The position numbers were made by a program, and so were the translations under genes. A DNA stretch of 64,000 nucleotides from Gonatopus flavifemur (lineage: Eukaryota; Arthropoda; Insecta; Hymenoptera; Dryinidae), in contig JAFFJZ010000079.1 of assembly GCA_018340375.1 (NCBI GenBank), positions 248,001 through 312,000 of the forward strand, written 5' to 3'. The notes below the pieces were generated by a model. It did not search any database. It was given only the letters and a program-made list of their open reading frames with translations, and was not told the DNA's origin. Positions 1 to 12,271 of this stretch are shown here, piece after piece (the first letter of the stretch is position 1; each line of letters begins with the position of its first letter).

Positions 1-117
1 TTTTTCGTATCAATTACTATTCCGCACAAACGTTTGGCGCAAAATAACAATTGAGATGAAATTTGAAAAATATCACACCATAGTGCCTGGAAGTACGCCT
101 TGAATATGAATCCAGCG

Positions 118-287
118 GTGGAATCCAAGGGCGTATGTAGGGGAGGGGTCCAAGGGGTCCGGACCCCCCCCCCCAAATCCAGCATTTTTTCGTTTTTTAT
201 ATATCTATATATTTCGTATATATAGATATACATCCTTAACATAGGCCCCTTCCAAAAAAAAATTCTGGATACGCCCTTGGTGGAATC
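118..287. mobile_element. hAT-type MITE with 8-bp target duplication
   Basis: A 154-bp element (126-279) begins CAAGGGCGTATG and ends ATACGCCCTTG, so its ends are inverted repeats. It is flanked on both sides by the identical 8-mer GTGGAATC (118-125 and 280-287). An 8-bp duplication is typical of the hAT superfamily. The interior holds a C run and an AT-rich palindrome centred near 215. There is no coding capacity. The superfamily is inferred from duplication length only. Confidence 0.82.
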
Positions 288-872
288 ATTCTCGATTCAT
301 ATATATAACGAAAATTTCGGACATACGTCAGACGGTTTGACATTTCGTCACCGCCATGTTAAATTTGGAAATGTCGTGAAATAAAGTTGGAGGTTGCGTT
401 TTGGAGAAACCTGAACATTCTTTCTATGGTCAGAATATCAAAGTTTTTTTCCATGATTATAAAGCTCTTCAAAAGTTCACACTGTAAAACAAAATATGTT
501 GTAAAAGTGTTGTAACGTATATAATTCACATTACTTATCATAAAATACATTTCAGTATCAAAATTATGTCATATTTCTCGTGAACTATACTTTTTTGAAT
601 GACATAAAATTTTAACATAAACGTACGTTGAATTATAATCAAAATGATGTATCGGTAATTGACCGTTCCACGTACAATTCGTTTATCATAATCAAAGATC
701 GTTCTTTCTCTAAATAAATGGTCCTCTTTTTTTATAAATGAATACAAATTTTGTCGATCAAATTTTATGCGGGATGATAACCAAACTGATCGATCTCAAT
801 TCAATCACATTTATGAAGGGTTCATGGGAAGTGTAATGTAATTATTCCATGCGGAATAGTTTCATTTGTATA
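288..872. other. AT-rich stretch without recognised gene
   Basis: Two overlapping minus-strand frames of 63 and 69 codons have low-complexity composition and match nothing I recognise. About 35 bases near 322-360 are similar, in inverted orientation, to 7198-7235. The first 50 bases of the window are similar to 7340-7385. This suggests remnants of one repeat family at both places. Confidence 0.5.
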
Positions 873-3163
873 CCCTGGTTAAACAATCCGATGGAATCCG
901 ATAAAAAAAAATTTTATCGGAATGAATTGAGTTTCTGCTTCGGAAATTTCCTATTGATACCAATAAGATAATTTTTAATTGGATTTAATCGGTCTTTCCC
1001 CTGGTTAAAAAATCCGATTGAATCCGATAAAAAAACATTTCATCGGAATGGATTGAGTTTCTGCATCGGAAATTTCCCATTGATACCAATAAAATAATTT
1101 TTAACTGGATTTAATCGGCATTTTCCCTGGTGAAAAAATCCGATTAAATCCGATAAAAAAAACTTATCGGAATGAATTGATTCCTGCATCGCGATTTTCT
1201 TATTGAATTTTATTGGTTGTTAACCCAACCAACGAACGGTGTATATACATTATATACGCGCATTTTATATCAATTCAACAAACACATATATCATTCATTC
1301 AATCATTACGTATGACAAATTATTGCTGAAATAAATTCAAACGATCATTTATGTGTTATTAACACGGTGATCACCCATCCACCTTGTACCGCAGTTGTCG
1401 TTGCTTAACCTAGAAGATCCATCCGGAACACCCGCTCGCTCGATGCCGTGGTTCGCTTACTATCAATATGAACTAAATGACTCTCTTATGTCAGGGATGG
1501 GTGTCCTATAGTAATAAGATTCAATTGGACATATGAGGGATTGTATCGGTCTTAATGAGAGCATGGGAGTTCATTAATAATGAGAATCCCAATGAAGACC
1601 AAGAAAATATTTTCCAATTGGATTCAATCGGTATTTTATGATGGATGGAAAATGCCGATTGATATCAATACAATATTTTTCAATTGGATTCAATCGATAT
1701 TTTATCAATTAGGAAAATTCTAATTGATACGAGTCAAATATTTTCCAATGGGATCCAATAGGTATTTCATCAATAATAAGAATTCCGATTGATATCAATG
1801 AAATATTGTGTAATTGGATTCACTTGGTATTTTATGATCAATGAAAATTCCGATTGACGCCAATACAATATTCTTCAATTGGATTGAATCGGTATGTTAT
1901 TAATCATGAAGATTCTAATTGATACCAGTCAAATATTTTTCAATGGCATCCAATAAGTATTTTATCAATAATAAGAATTCCTATTGATACCAAGAAAATA
2001 TTTTTCATTTGATTAAATCGAGATTTTATTGATTATTGAAATTTTACTTCATATGAATGAAATATTTTTCAATGGAATTCAATGGGTATTTCATTGATCA
2101 CAAAAATTCCAAATGATACCGAGAAAATATTTTCTAATTGGATTCAATGGGTATTTTATGGTTGATAAAAAATTCCGATCAACACCAATAAAATATTTTT
2201 TAATTGGATTGAATCGGTATTTTATTAATCATGAAAATTTTATTTGATACCAGTCAAATATTTTTCAATGGGATCCAATTGGTATTTTATCAATAGTGAA
2301 AATTCCGGTTGATGCCAATACAATATTTTTCAATTGGATTCAATCGGTATGTTATTAATCATGAAGATTCTAATTGATACCAGTCAAATATTTTTCAATG
2401 GCATCCAATAGGTATTTTATCAATAATAAAAATTCCAATTCGTACGGACACAATATTTTTCAATTTGATTTAATCGGCATTTTATTGATCATTACAATTA
2501 TAATTGGTACCAGCAACATATTTTTCAATGGGATCCAATGGATATTCCATCACTGATAAAAATTCTGATTGATACCAATGAAATATTTTCTAATTGGATT
2601 CTCTTGGTATTCTGTGATTATAGTTTCCTATTCCAGCAACTTTCCCATTAGTTCCAATACATCGAGGTCACCAGGGATTCCGATAAGAACCAATGATCCG
2701 ATGCAATGAAAGAAATTTCAAAACTGAATCGGTTATTGCCGGTACATACCTATAGGACTTCAGAATCTGTAAACTTGCCTATTATTTCCAATAAATTTGA
2801 ATATTGGAATAATCTAATTAAAACCCATTCATCATTCAATTTCACAAATTTTCCCATTAGTTCCAATAGATTGAAATTGTGGAAACTTCCGATAAAAACC
2901 GTTTGCCTGATGTAATGGAGTAAATTTCAATCATCCAATCAGATATCTCTCATACAGACCAATAGATTATGTGAAGTCTGATGAATTCCCATAAAATGCA
3001 GATTTTTCAATCGGTGAATCCCCGATTGAAACCTATAGAAAAGAGATTCCGATAAACTCTCATTGATTTTGAATCGGGGATTGAACTGTTCCGATTGATC
3101 CTATGCAGTCCGATTAATTCTGAATCGGTTTCTATCGAATCTTATCGGATTTTTTAACCAGGG
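873..3163. mobile_element. Non-autonomous element, CCCTGGTTAA ends, tandem-repeat interior
   Basis: The left end begins CCCTGGTTAAACAATCCGAT and the right end (3143-3163) is its inverted counterpart, finishing TTTTTTAACCAGGG. TATA lies outside both ends (869-872 and 3164-3167), so the duplication is TATA or TA. The terminal module is repeated at 873, 998 and 1125, a spacing of about 126 bp. The interior from about 1600 to 2640 is a degenerate tandem array of a 65-70 bp unit built around AATTGGATTCAATCGGTATT. Frames here are short and repeat-derived. No transposase is present, so mobility would need a partner in trans. The superfamily is not certain. Confidence 0.8.
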
Positions 3164-3288
3164 TATACATATAAGTTCTATTACGCTAAATCACGTGCAA
3201 TATTGGAAAATTCCATCAATCGATTGATTATTTCGAAAACCTTGAAATTTTGAATATAATAAAAAATAATCAAATGTTTACTTTGAAA

Positions 3289-5172
3289 CCCTGGTCAAAA
3301 AAACTAAACAAACCTAAACAAAAAATTTTTTTTATGACTACTTCCGACGTACTAGGTGTTTTTGTCTCGGAAATTTCATAACTAAAACTAAATCTTTGAT
3401 TTAGGAGTTACTTCCGGATAAAGGCAATCAACGGCTTTCCGATTGTTTCAGTATTTCATTGATCAATTCACTTAGGTGCATTTCAAGTTTTGATGAAACA
3501 AATTTTTTCCGCTCACTTCCGCAATTGAAGAACTGGATTTTTTAGGTTTCGTTCCGCATTTGGAAAAATAATTTATTTGAAATTCAACATCGGATTTACC
3601 AATAACTGGAGTAAAAATAAAAATGAAAATTAATTCAAACACTCGATACATTTTGTGAATTTGTGGACACACAAATTGTTGCATTCCACTTGGAAATGAG
3701 GATAAATTCATTCCTACCTAAAGGGGATTTGAACTCTTACCGAACCTATCTACCTATAAGACCTACCTACTTAACCTCTAAGCTATCCTAACACGCTGCT
3801 CCAAGGGCAAATATTGTCTCAGATATTGTACAGCTGATCGGAAGTTTGATCACGCATGCGTGATTCTGTTTCGGTTCATTTCCGTGTAGATGCAAGAAAA
3901 CTGTTTCCATGCATTTCCGATTTATTTCCGCACGAATATACTCGGGAGTAGTTACGTTTATGGACCGCGTAAATGACCTCCAATTACTTAGGTACATCTT
4001 AGGTACCAATTTGTTTAGGTTTACTTATGAAAAATCGGAAATGGAATTATGAAAAATGTTTACGCGGTGTCATATGACCTGATCAACTTCCGCGGACTTC
4101 CGTTCAGACCTAAAAACACAGTTTCCATGTATTTCCGATCTATTTCCGCACAAATATACTTGGAGGTACTTACGTTTACTGACCGCGTGGATGATTTTTT
4201 ATTACTTAGATACATCTTAGGTTCCAATCTGTTTAGGTGTACTTATGAAAAATCGGAAATGAAATTTTGAAAAGTGTTTACGCATACTGTGAATTAATTC
4301 ACTTCCGCGACTTTACGCTGAGACCTAAATAGAATACTTCGGTTTACTGACGCTTTGTTTCCGGCTCGATGAACTTGGAAGAAGTTATGAATAATATGCA
4401 CATACTGTTTTTCTATTACTTGGGAGTATTTGAGGTTCTAATCTACTTCCGTTCACTTATGAAAAATCAGAAATGAAATTTTGAAAAGTGTTTACGTATA
4501 CTGTGAATGAATTCACTTCCGCGACTTTACGCTGAGACCTAAAGAGAATACTTCGGTTTATTTATGCTTTGTTTCCGCACTGATGAACTTGGGAGCAGTT
4601 ATGAATAAAATGCATATAATGTCTTCCTATCACTTGGGAACATTTTAGGTTCCCATCTGCTTTCGTTCACTTATGAAAAATCGGAAATGAAATTTCGACA
4701 AATGTGTACGCATACTGTGAACTAATTCACTTCCGCGACTTTACGCTGAGACCTAAAGAGGATACTTCGGTTTATTTATGCTTTGTTTCCGCACCGATGA
4801 ACTTGGGAGGAGTTATAAATAATGTGCATATAATGTCTTCCTATTACTTGGGAACATTTTAGGTTCCCATCTGTTTCCGTTCACTTGTGAAAAATCGGAA
4901 ATGAAATTTTGAATAGTGTTTACGCGGTGTTTTGAATAGTGTTTAGCGAGCGGGAGAAATTTGTTTCATCAAAACTTGAAATGCACCTAAGTGAATTGAT
5001 CAATGAAATACTGAAACAATCGGAAAACCGTTGATTGCCTTCATCCGGAAGTAACTCCTCAATCAAAGGTTTAGTTTTAGTTATGAAATTTCCGAGATAA
5101 AAACACCTAGTAAGTCGGAAGTAGCCGTAAAAAATTTTTTTTGTTTAGGTTTGTTTAGTCTGTTTGACCAGG
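3289..5172. mobile_element. Non-autonomous element, CCCTGGTCAAA ends
   Basis: It starts CCCTGGTCAAAAAAACTAAA, and its right end (about 5130-5172) is the inverted counterpart finishing GTTTGACCAGG. The outer arms (3289-3510 and 4950-5172) are near-perfect inverted copies. Between them lies a tandem array of about 220 bp per unit (about 3950-4930), each unit containing TTATGAAAAATCGGAAATG and TTTCCGCAC. The minus-strand frame at 3472-3711 lies in the arm and is not a gene. No transposase. Confidence 0.8.
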
Positions 5173-5185
5173 AATCAGGTCACAT

Positions 5186-5949
5186 CCCATGTAACACAGA
5201 ATATTCAAAGAATATTCTCACAACATCCGTGAAACGTACTGTATCGAATATTCTTACAAAGAGCGTAGGAGCTTCGTAAATATTCATAGAAGATTCTTAG
5301 AACATTTGAATGGGACTGTTTCGAATATTCTAGGAACGTTCGTACCATATGCGTACAAAGTTTGTAGGGAGATTGATAAGCAGCGCATGCGCAAGCATCT
5401 TAATGACATGAATTCAGTAATGGCGGATAATGTTGTTGACAGGTTACAGACCCTTGGATAATATATTATTTTAATGTGTATTTGGGGAATGAGAAATTCA
5501 TAAATGTGCATTTTAATATCTCGAATATTTTGAGGGCGTCATGCGTGAAAAATAATCTTCAAAAGCGTAATAAAATTTGAAGAAATATCGTATATATTAT
5601 GATTGCTTGTTGCGAATCATAAGTATCTCACCCATCCACGTGGATCCATGATATTGCTAAGAATCCATGATGACAGATGTTTATTGATTGAAAGAATTGA
5701 TTGTGAATTAGTTTTCGGTTACATGCAGAAGTCATATTGGCAGGAATTTCTATTTTAACAGCATTTTTTTATAATACTCCCACAATATTCGTGGCATAAT
5801 ATTCTGAGAATATTTGAAACAGTCTCATTCAAACATTCTGAGAATGTGCGTAGAATATATTCGCACGTAATAAGAATCTCCTTAGAATATTCGAATATCC
5901 TCAACGTATATTCTTAGAACATTCTCAGAACGTGCTTGTGCTACCTGGG
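5186..5949. mobile_element. MITE with CCCAGGTAGCACA-type ends
   Basis: The left end reads CCCATGTAACACAGAATATTC. The right end reads, inverted, CCCAGGTAGCACAAGCACG. Both arms are rich in GAATATTC motifs. Elements with the same type of end recur at 10950, 11950, 23445 and 24011, so this is the long member of a local family. No coding capacity: the 75-codon minus frame is a shadow. Confidence 0.75.
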
Positions 5950-6301
5950 ATGACACCGTTAACATTTGTCAAAATTTTCTTTCCGATTTTTCATAAGTAC
6001 ACCTGAACAGATTGGAACCTAAGATACAACTAAATAATTAGAAGCCGCGGTCAGTAAACTTAAGTACGCCCAAATATATCCGTGCGAAAATAAATCGGAA
6101 ATGAACGGAACCCTAGTTTAGTGCAAGTCATACGTAAGTAAACCGAAACTCTCTACGTGTGGATTGCGGAAATCGGCGGAATCAATTATCATGTGGAAGA
6201 AAATCCCAAGTAGAAACTCCCTACATGTGTAAAATCCTCGTTCGGAAGTACTCGGAAGAGATCCTAAGTGATTTGAAAACATCTACTTCAAAAATATTTA
6301 G

Positions 6302-7167
6302 CCCTGGTCAAAAAAACTAAACAAAAAATTTTGTTACGACTACTTCCGACTTACCAGGAGTTTTTGTCTCGGAAATTTCATAACTGAAACTAAACCTTCG
6401 ATTCAGGAGTTACTTCTGGATAAAGGCAATCAACGGTTTTCCGATTGTTTCAGTATTTCATTGATCAATTCACTTAGGTGCATTTCAAGTTTTGATGAAA
6501 CAAATTTCTCCCGCTCGCTAAACACTATTCAAAACACCGCGTAAACACTATTCAAAATTTCATTTCCGATTTTTCACAAGTGAACGGAAGCAGATGGGAA
6601 CCTAAAATGTTCCCGAGTAATAGGAAGACATTATATGCATTTTATTCATAACTCCTCCCAAGTTCATCGGTGCGGAAACAAAGCATAAATAAACCGAAGT
6701 ATTCTCTTCAGGTCTCAGCGTAAAGTCGCGGAAGTGAATTAATTTACAGTATACGTAAACACTTTTCAAAACTTCATTTCCGATTTTTCATAAGTGAACG
6801 GAAGCAGATTGGAACCTAAAATGTTCCCAAGTGATAGGAAGACATTATGTGCACAGCATTCATAACCGTTCCTAAACTTATTGGTTCGCAAATAGAGTGG
6901 AAGTGTACGGAAACAGTTTTTTTACTTCCACACGGAAATAAACGGAATCACAGTATAGTCCAAATAATACCTAAGTAAACCTAAACTGCCTACGTGTGTA
7001 GTGCGGAAGCCGGCGGAATCAACTGTGAGTCGGAAAAGAATCCTAAGTGATTGGAAACTCTCTACTTGTGTCAAATCTCGGTTCCTAAGTAGTCTAAACA
7101 GATCCTAAATAATTTGAAAACATTTACTTCAAAAATACTTAGGTTTCTTTAGATGTTTTAACCAGGG
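6302..7167. mobile_element. Second CCCTGGTCAAA element
   Basis: The left 240 bp (6302-6540) closely matches, in inverted orientation, the right arm of the 3289-5172 element. The right end finishes TTTTAACCAGGG. The interior carries two or three divergent 220-bp family units. It is a shorter relative of the 3289-5172 element in the same 4-kb neighbourhood, with no coding capacity. Confidence 0.78.
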
Positions 7168-7439
7168 AACGCAGCTGCCACTTGCATCTTAAGATATTTC
7201 CAATATCAACATGGTGACGACGAAATGTCAAATCGTCTCGCGTATTCACGAATTTTTTACAGAGAATGGAAAGTGATTTCACCGCTACATTTATATTTAT
7301 GGCGCAATCCCAAATAACCAGTATGGTGAAATATTTTTTAAATTTCACATCAATTGCTATTTTGCACAAAAGTTTGGAGCAAAGTTTTCCTCGCTTTAAC
7401 TATACCTGTGTGCAATATGTGTGTACCTACACATTCACA

Positions 7440-7832
7440 GTTCTACTGTGCTCGAGGGCCCTTAAGCACGCATTGCAACAGTAATTTCGACATTTACGGG
7501 TCTGGTGCGGACCTGGTACAGCTCTATTGCATGCATGTTCTGGGTTTAGCGCGGTCTTGGTGCGAACACGTTCCGGGATTTATCGTCCATCGTCATTCAC
7601 TGTGTGCGGGTTTAGTGCAGCTATGGTGCAATCGTGTTGCGGGTGTACGGTTCGCCAAACGGCCTTGGTGCAAACGTGGTGCGGGCGTAATCATTTTTGT
7701 GTGCAGGAGTGTTGCAGATGTGGCGCAGGCATATACGGTACTGTTATGGGCGTGGTGCGGGTGCTTACAGTATTATTGCGGGTTCAGTACAGATGCGCCC
7801 GCAACACATCCGTAACAGTACCGTATATTTTC
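7440..7832. repeat. GC-rich degenerate minisatellite with terminal hairpin
   Basis: The stretch is clearly more GC-rich than its surroundings and is built from variants of GGTGCGGG and GTGTTGCGGGTG. Positions 7732-7762 and 7800-7832 are inverted copies (ATACGGTACTGTTA and its complement), giving a hairpin of about 30 bp. Three frames are open across it, the longest with 153 codons. This reflects low stop density in GC-rich repeat DNA, and the Cys/Trp-rich product resembles no family I know. Confidence 0.6.
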
Positions 7833-8649
7833 ATTTCAGCGATTTAAAAATTCCAACTCGGGCATATAGAGAAATTATACTAGAGGGGGCTAGTCAAGGG
7901 ACATGGCTGTCACATGAATAAAAAGAGACAGCTGCAAACGATAAAAAAAAGAGAAGGATGGAGAATAGAGAGAAAAGGAGAACGATCAAAGCCTGGTTTC
8001 TCCAACGGAAAGTATCCGTGAAATTATGATTTCATCAGAGAGAAGCTGAGAGCGTTTACGAGCACCTATGCGCCGCTAGTGAAAGTTCCACTGGCCTCCT
8101 GGCGGTTGGATCATGGAAGTAGACCCACAGCGATTTTATTTTTCAATAACAAAAAATTACGCACTTCTTTTGAATACTTTTCAATACGTATTTAATCAAA
8201 ATTTAATTATGTATCGATACTGAATGGATATGATTCTTCATCATCATGAATAGAAAAAGTAAAAAATGAGAGAGGGGGTCGGTGGGTCTGTTTCACACAT
8301 TGAACTGTATAATATACTGGAATGAGCACCATTCAAAAATTTTTCGTCAAAGAGAGACAGTCGAGTACACTGTGCGAGAAAAAGAAGCAGATACCCTTAA
8401 CACTCATCATCCCTTTTCAAGATGCATGTATTGAAAAGAAATTTACGCTATTTCATCTTGCATTTCACACTGACGAAAGATCTCTTCTTCCATCCTATAG
8501 GAAATTTCACCAGTGCTCTTTCCAGTATGTCATATAGTTCAATGGTTTCACATGATCCACTCTCTAGCAATGGAACCCTGGCCGTGAGCGCTCTCATCTT
8601 CTCTCTGATTTCATATTTCTCTATTCTCCCTGAGGCTGCTCTCCCATGT

Positions 8650-8885
8650 ACCGGAATTTCTAGGGAACGGAACGGAATCCACAGACCCAATTGGTTCATG
8701 GATAGTAACTTACTAGAATTCCCTGCAAATCCCCCAAAAATTCCGGTCCATGGGAGAGTAGCCTGAGACCGGAATTTCTAGGGAACGGAACGGAATCCAC
8801 AGACCCAATTGGTTCATGGATAGTTACTTACTAGAATTCCCTGCAAATCCCCCAAAAATTCCGGTCCATGGGAGAGTAGCCTTAG
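8650..8885. repeat. Tandem duplication of a 118-bp hairpin unit
   Basis: Two almost identical 118-bp units (8650-8767 and 8768-8885) each begin ACCGGAATTTCTAGGG and end AAAATTCCGGTCCATGGGAG. Each unit is therefore itself bounded by an inverted repeat. The near identity indicates a recent duplication. Confidence 0.85.
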
Positions 8886-8888
8886 GGT

Positions 8889-9045
8889 AACCTCCCATGG
8901 ACCGGAATTCGTTCCGGCGGAATGACTTTAAACCAATCGCTTTCACAATTTCTTTTAGAGCGTTCTATCAGAAATCTATCAAAAATTGTGCATTGGCTCA
9001 ATTTTCATTCCGCCGGAACGAATTCCGGTGCATGGGAGGTTAGCC
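8889..9045. mobile_element. Palindromic MITE related to the 118-bp units
   Basis: The ends CCTCCCATGGACCGGAATTC and GAATTCCGGTGCATGGGAGG are inverted copies, continuing inward through GTTCCGGCGGAATG and its complement. The terminal motif CTCCCATGGACCGGAAT is shared with the preceding 118-bp units. Confidence 0.8.
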
Positions 9046-9056
9046 TCAAGAGAACA

Positions 9057-9123
9057 AATATGGTGAGGTGAGCGTCCTTGTCTTCTTTGTGTTGAAAGAC
9101 AAGGACGCTCACCTCACCATATT
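9057..9123. repeat. Perfect 28-bp hairpin
   Basis: Positions 9057-9084 and 9096-9123 are exact reverse complements, with an 11-base loop. The stem contains GGTGAGGTGAGCGTCCTTG and its complement. A transcript would fold into a stable stem-loop. I see no conserved precursor features that would decide between a small-RNA hairpin and a very young MITE. Confidence 0.85.
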
Positions 9124-9191
9124 AGTTTCTCTTTTTATTCGTGTGACGCTTCCAATTGTACGTTCGGCCATGGCTAGCCCCTTCTAGTATA

Positions 9192-10949
9192 ATATCTATG
9201 ATTTCACACGATGAAAGTTAGTGGGCATAATGTTACATGTGTTTGGTCAAACAAAACTCACATTTCAAAACCGAATTTATACACACGTATATCGTTAAAA
9301 CATTTTATTGATAATCTTGCAACACGGCTTTGATTCAAGGGTAAGAACATCCTTAATTATTATAACTCACAGCTCCAGCAAATGACATTAAATTGGATCA
9401 AAATTGATATAGCGGTGACTGCATGCGTTGATAAAACTAAGTAATCAATCAAAGGTCGTAAATCATTATGGATAGATAATATAGTTTTAAATATTTCTTG
9501 AAATATTGATAAATATGTAGTTACATTCAGTGATAACTGCAGTAATCTATCGCCAACATTGATACAAGTGTATGAACAATTTGCATTTCCTTTTCGACAT
9601 TAGGAAATCAAATCATCAAAATATTTGAATGATAAATCACAAGTGTGAAATTTGTATGTCTATGATAGGAGTTCAACTTCAGTGGTGAAAAGTTAATTGC
9701 TTTGAATTACATTTACTAAAGCTTTTGTCATCTATCACAGTCAATGATCTGACTTTTTCTAGCCAGTATTTGAATATACACATGATTCATCAGAATCATT
9801 TATTCTAAATCACCCAAAATCAGTAAGATATTCATATCAAAATTGGGTTCTATCAATAGTTGTACCTAATATTTTGTATGTTGAAGATATGGATAGTTCC
9901 ACGTTAAATAACACACAACTATGGTGGATGAATAGTCCACCATAGACGGATAGTTCCAAGTAGTAGAAAGCTTTGGATAATCTTCAGCAAAGTATACACT
10001 GTTCATTGCTGTATTCTATAATTTTTCTATAACCTAAAACTCGGTCCATGGCACGACTGATAGTGTACAGCAATACTTTACTTGAATGTATATTATTTTT
10101 GTGAGACTGTCTGGAGTTTTATTTGCTTCTTCTATATTCATACCATGCGTATCACATTTAATCTGCATGCTATATTCGTTTGTTTTGTACAAATATGTAA
10201 ATACGATGAAAAGATAAAAACACAAATATAAAAAGCTGAAGAAACCACAGCATTGTCACACTAGCTATTTCATATTCACCAGTTCATTTGAAAACTATTC
10301 AATAAATTCAAACAGTTGAAGTTTACAAAGATTTTTTTAACATAGAAGATCTGTAGAAATTTATTTTTTAAGAATTCATTCAATAGTTATAAATAAACCG
10401 GCAATCACAAATACACTAGCATTCCAGTGCAGAGTGGTTGTATTGAACAAATTGTTCAAGTAGCATCGAGATATACTACGAACGTCCAACAAATATTCGA
10501 AATATATTCTACAGTATAAAACATATTTCCTGTAAATTACACACTTCAAAATTGAAACTCACAGTTTTTTGTGGAAGCACTATGCCCAACGTATGGAAAA
10601 TGAATTTCTTATTGTAAAAATCCTATGCTCAGTGTTATGATATTACAGAAGCGTGTAAATTGTTCATGTGTTCATGTGTTTCAGTATTCAATTTTTCGTA
10701 GTAATAGAGAAGATTGCAGTCACACAAGACAAAAGATACTATTTTATGTAGTTGCATGCATTTTTTCATGATTGAACACAAACAAAATTTCTCTAGAATA
10801 ATGATTGTTGCAATTCTTTCGGAACTATCGTGGTGGGAATTGATTTGGGACATGCTTGTGCTGTATGAGATTTCTGGTAGGACATAAGCAAATGAATGCT
10901 GGTAGAATTTCTAAGATTGAAGCTCAATTATGATAACATATTCTCTCAG
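9192..10949. other. AT-rich interval, no gene recognised
   Basis: About 1.7 kb with only short frames of atypical composition (minus 10034-10225 and 10635-10853), which I treat as chance. I see no splice-linked coding segments and no clear repeat ends. Confidence 0.5.
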
Positions 10950-11057
10950 CCCACATAGCACACAAGTTCAGAAAGAGTTCATAAAGAATCCAATTGGAGC
11001 TTGGAAAATTTAATATGAGTTCTCAAGATTTCTTTTTGAACTCCTGTGCTGTGTAGG
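10950..11057. mobile_element. Short MITE, CCCACATAGCACA ends
   Basis: The left end CCCACATAGCACACAAG and the right end CCTGTGCTGTGTAGG are imperfect inverted repeats. AGTTCAGAAAGAGTTC in the left arm mirrors TTTCTTTTTGAACTC in the right arm. It belongs to the family of the elements at 5186, 11950, 23445 and 24011. Confidence 0.65.
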
Positions 11058-11949
11058 ACATAACAGGTTGGTTATCAATTTCCTAATCGAAATTTATAAA
11101 ACAAATCAAATTCTTCTCTCGAAAATTGTCATCTTACTCTATTTCTCATCCTATGATATTCAATTTTAAAGGTTCAAGTACACACAAGTGCAAATTCGCA
11201 CCAACCATTTGAAGACTTTTCGTTTTTCGTCAAAAATTGATTTCTTCTCGTGTTTTTTCACTGATCAAATGAAATATTTGTGAATTTTCTTCCACGCCGC
11301 GTTAATCTGCACAGTTATCCTTCAAATTGAAAAAAAGTCAGCTCAAATTTGTCGAACAGGAACCAAGTTATTATTTGGTACAGTTGCGTGGTGCGAATTT
11401 GCACCTATGATACACCCAAGGTGTGAAAGGATGTGTGTACTTGAAGGGTTAATATTACTTCAAGTTATGGATTTCATGAACATTTAATGTGCTGTAATTG
11501 ATTATTGGCATGAAACAGTGTTTACCATTGAATGAGGTGAATTCATAGTCATTGGTTATTCATCATTCTGAAAATTACAGTTCAGTCTTCACATTGTGGA
11601 TAATCTTCATCAATATCATTCTGATGATATTTTTTACATTTTCTCCACTATAACAATTAATTTTCCGCCACTGGTCCCAAGTTAATATGATACTGATTGT
11701 TGATTCCATTTGTATTAATACAATCAGTAATTATTTAACTGTTTTATTTGCATATCCAATCATACAATTATATCCAAAGTAAATCACTGTTCACTCACTT
11801 TTTCAATCGAAAACTCACTTTTTACTCACTTTTCTCCACTAGCAACTCACTTTTCTCACTTATTTGAAACCATTGAACCGCTAGCACGCCTGAACATAGA
11901 AAGTGAGTTTGTAACTTTCACTACACAAAAATTTGAAAAATCAGTCAAT
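11058..11949. other. No gene recognised
   Basis: AT-rich sequence with a short repeated motif (CACTCACTTTT) near 11795-11860. I see no supported coding segment and no element boundary. Confidence 0.5.
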
Positions 11950-12249
11950 AACCTGATAGCACATGGAAAATTCTTTCTCAAGAACAAGAAATAGAATTGT
12001 TCAAGAACTCTTTTTGAATTTGATGAATTCAACAAGAGTTTGGAGGAGTTCAATGTTTGAGACATTAACGAATCCTGTGAGAGTACTGAAACAATTCTGA
12101 AAGTATTCCCACAGTACCCTCATAGTATTCGTGAATGTCTCAAACATTGAACTCCTCCAGAGTTCATTATAAATTCATTAGTTCGAAAAGAGTTCTTGAA
12201 GAACTCTATTTCTTGTTCTTGGAAAAGAATCCATCGTGTTTTATCTGGG
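11950..12249. mobile_element. MITE of the CCCAGATA..ACA type
   Basis: The edges ACCTGATAGCACATGG and CCATCGTGTTTTATCTGGG are imperfect inverted repeats. Inner arms match over AAGAACAAGAAATAGA and AACTCCTCCA. The minus-strand frame 11856-12065 lies partly inside the arm and is not a gene. Confidence 0.65.
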
Positions 12250-12271
12250 TAAAGATCTCATACGGCACGTC

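Larger units (their letters stand above)
7876..9191. mobile_element. Long-TIR non-autonomous element (TACTAGAGGGGGCTAG ends)
   Basis: The left end (7876-7928) and right end (9127-9191) are inverted copies. They share TATACTAG at the edge, GGGGGCTAG / CTAGCCCC, and GTCACATGAATAAAAAGAGA / TCTCTTTTTATTCGTGTGAC. TA probably flanks both. Inner arms at 8018-8115 and 8540-8630 form a second inverted pair around AGAGAGAAGCTGAGAGCG. The element contains several further nested repeats, listed separately. No coding frame is credible. Confidence 0.78.

Noticed and set aside
7354..7815. Cys/Trp-rich 153-codon frame
   Set aside because: Lies in a GC-rich repeat with other frames equally open; no recognisable domain or start context.
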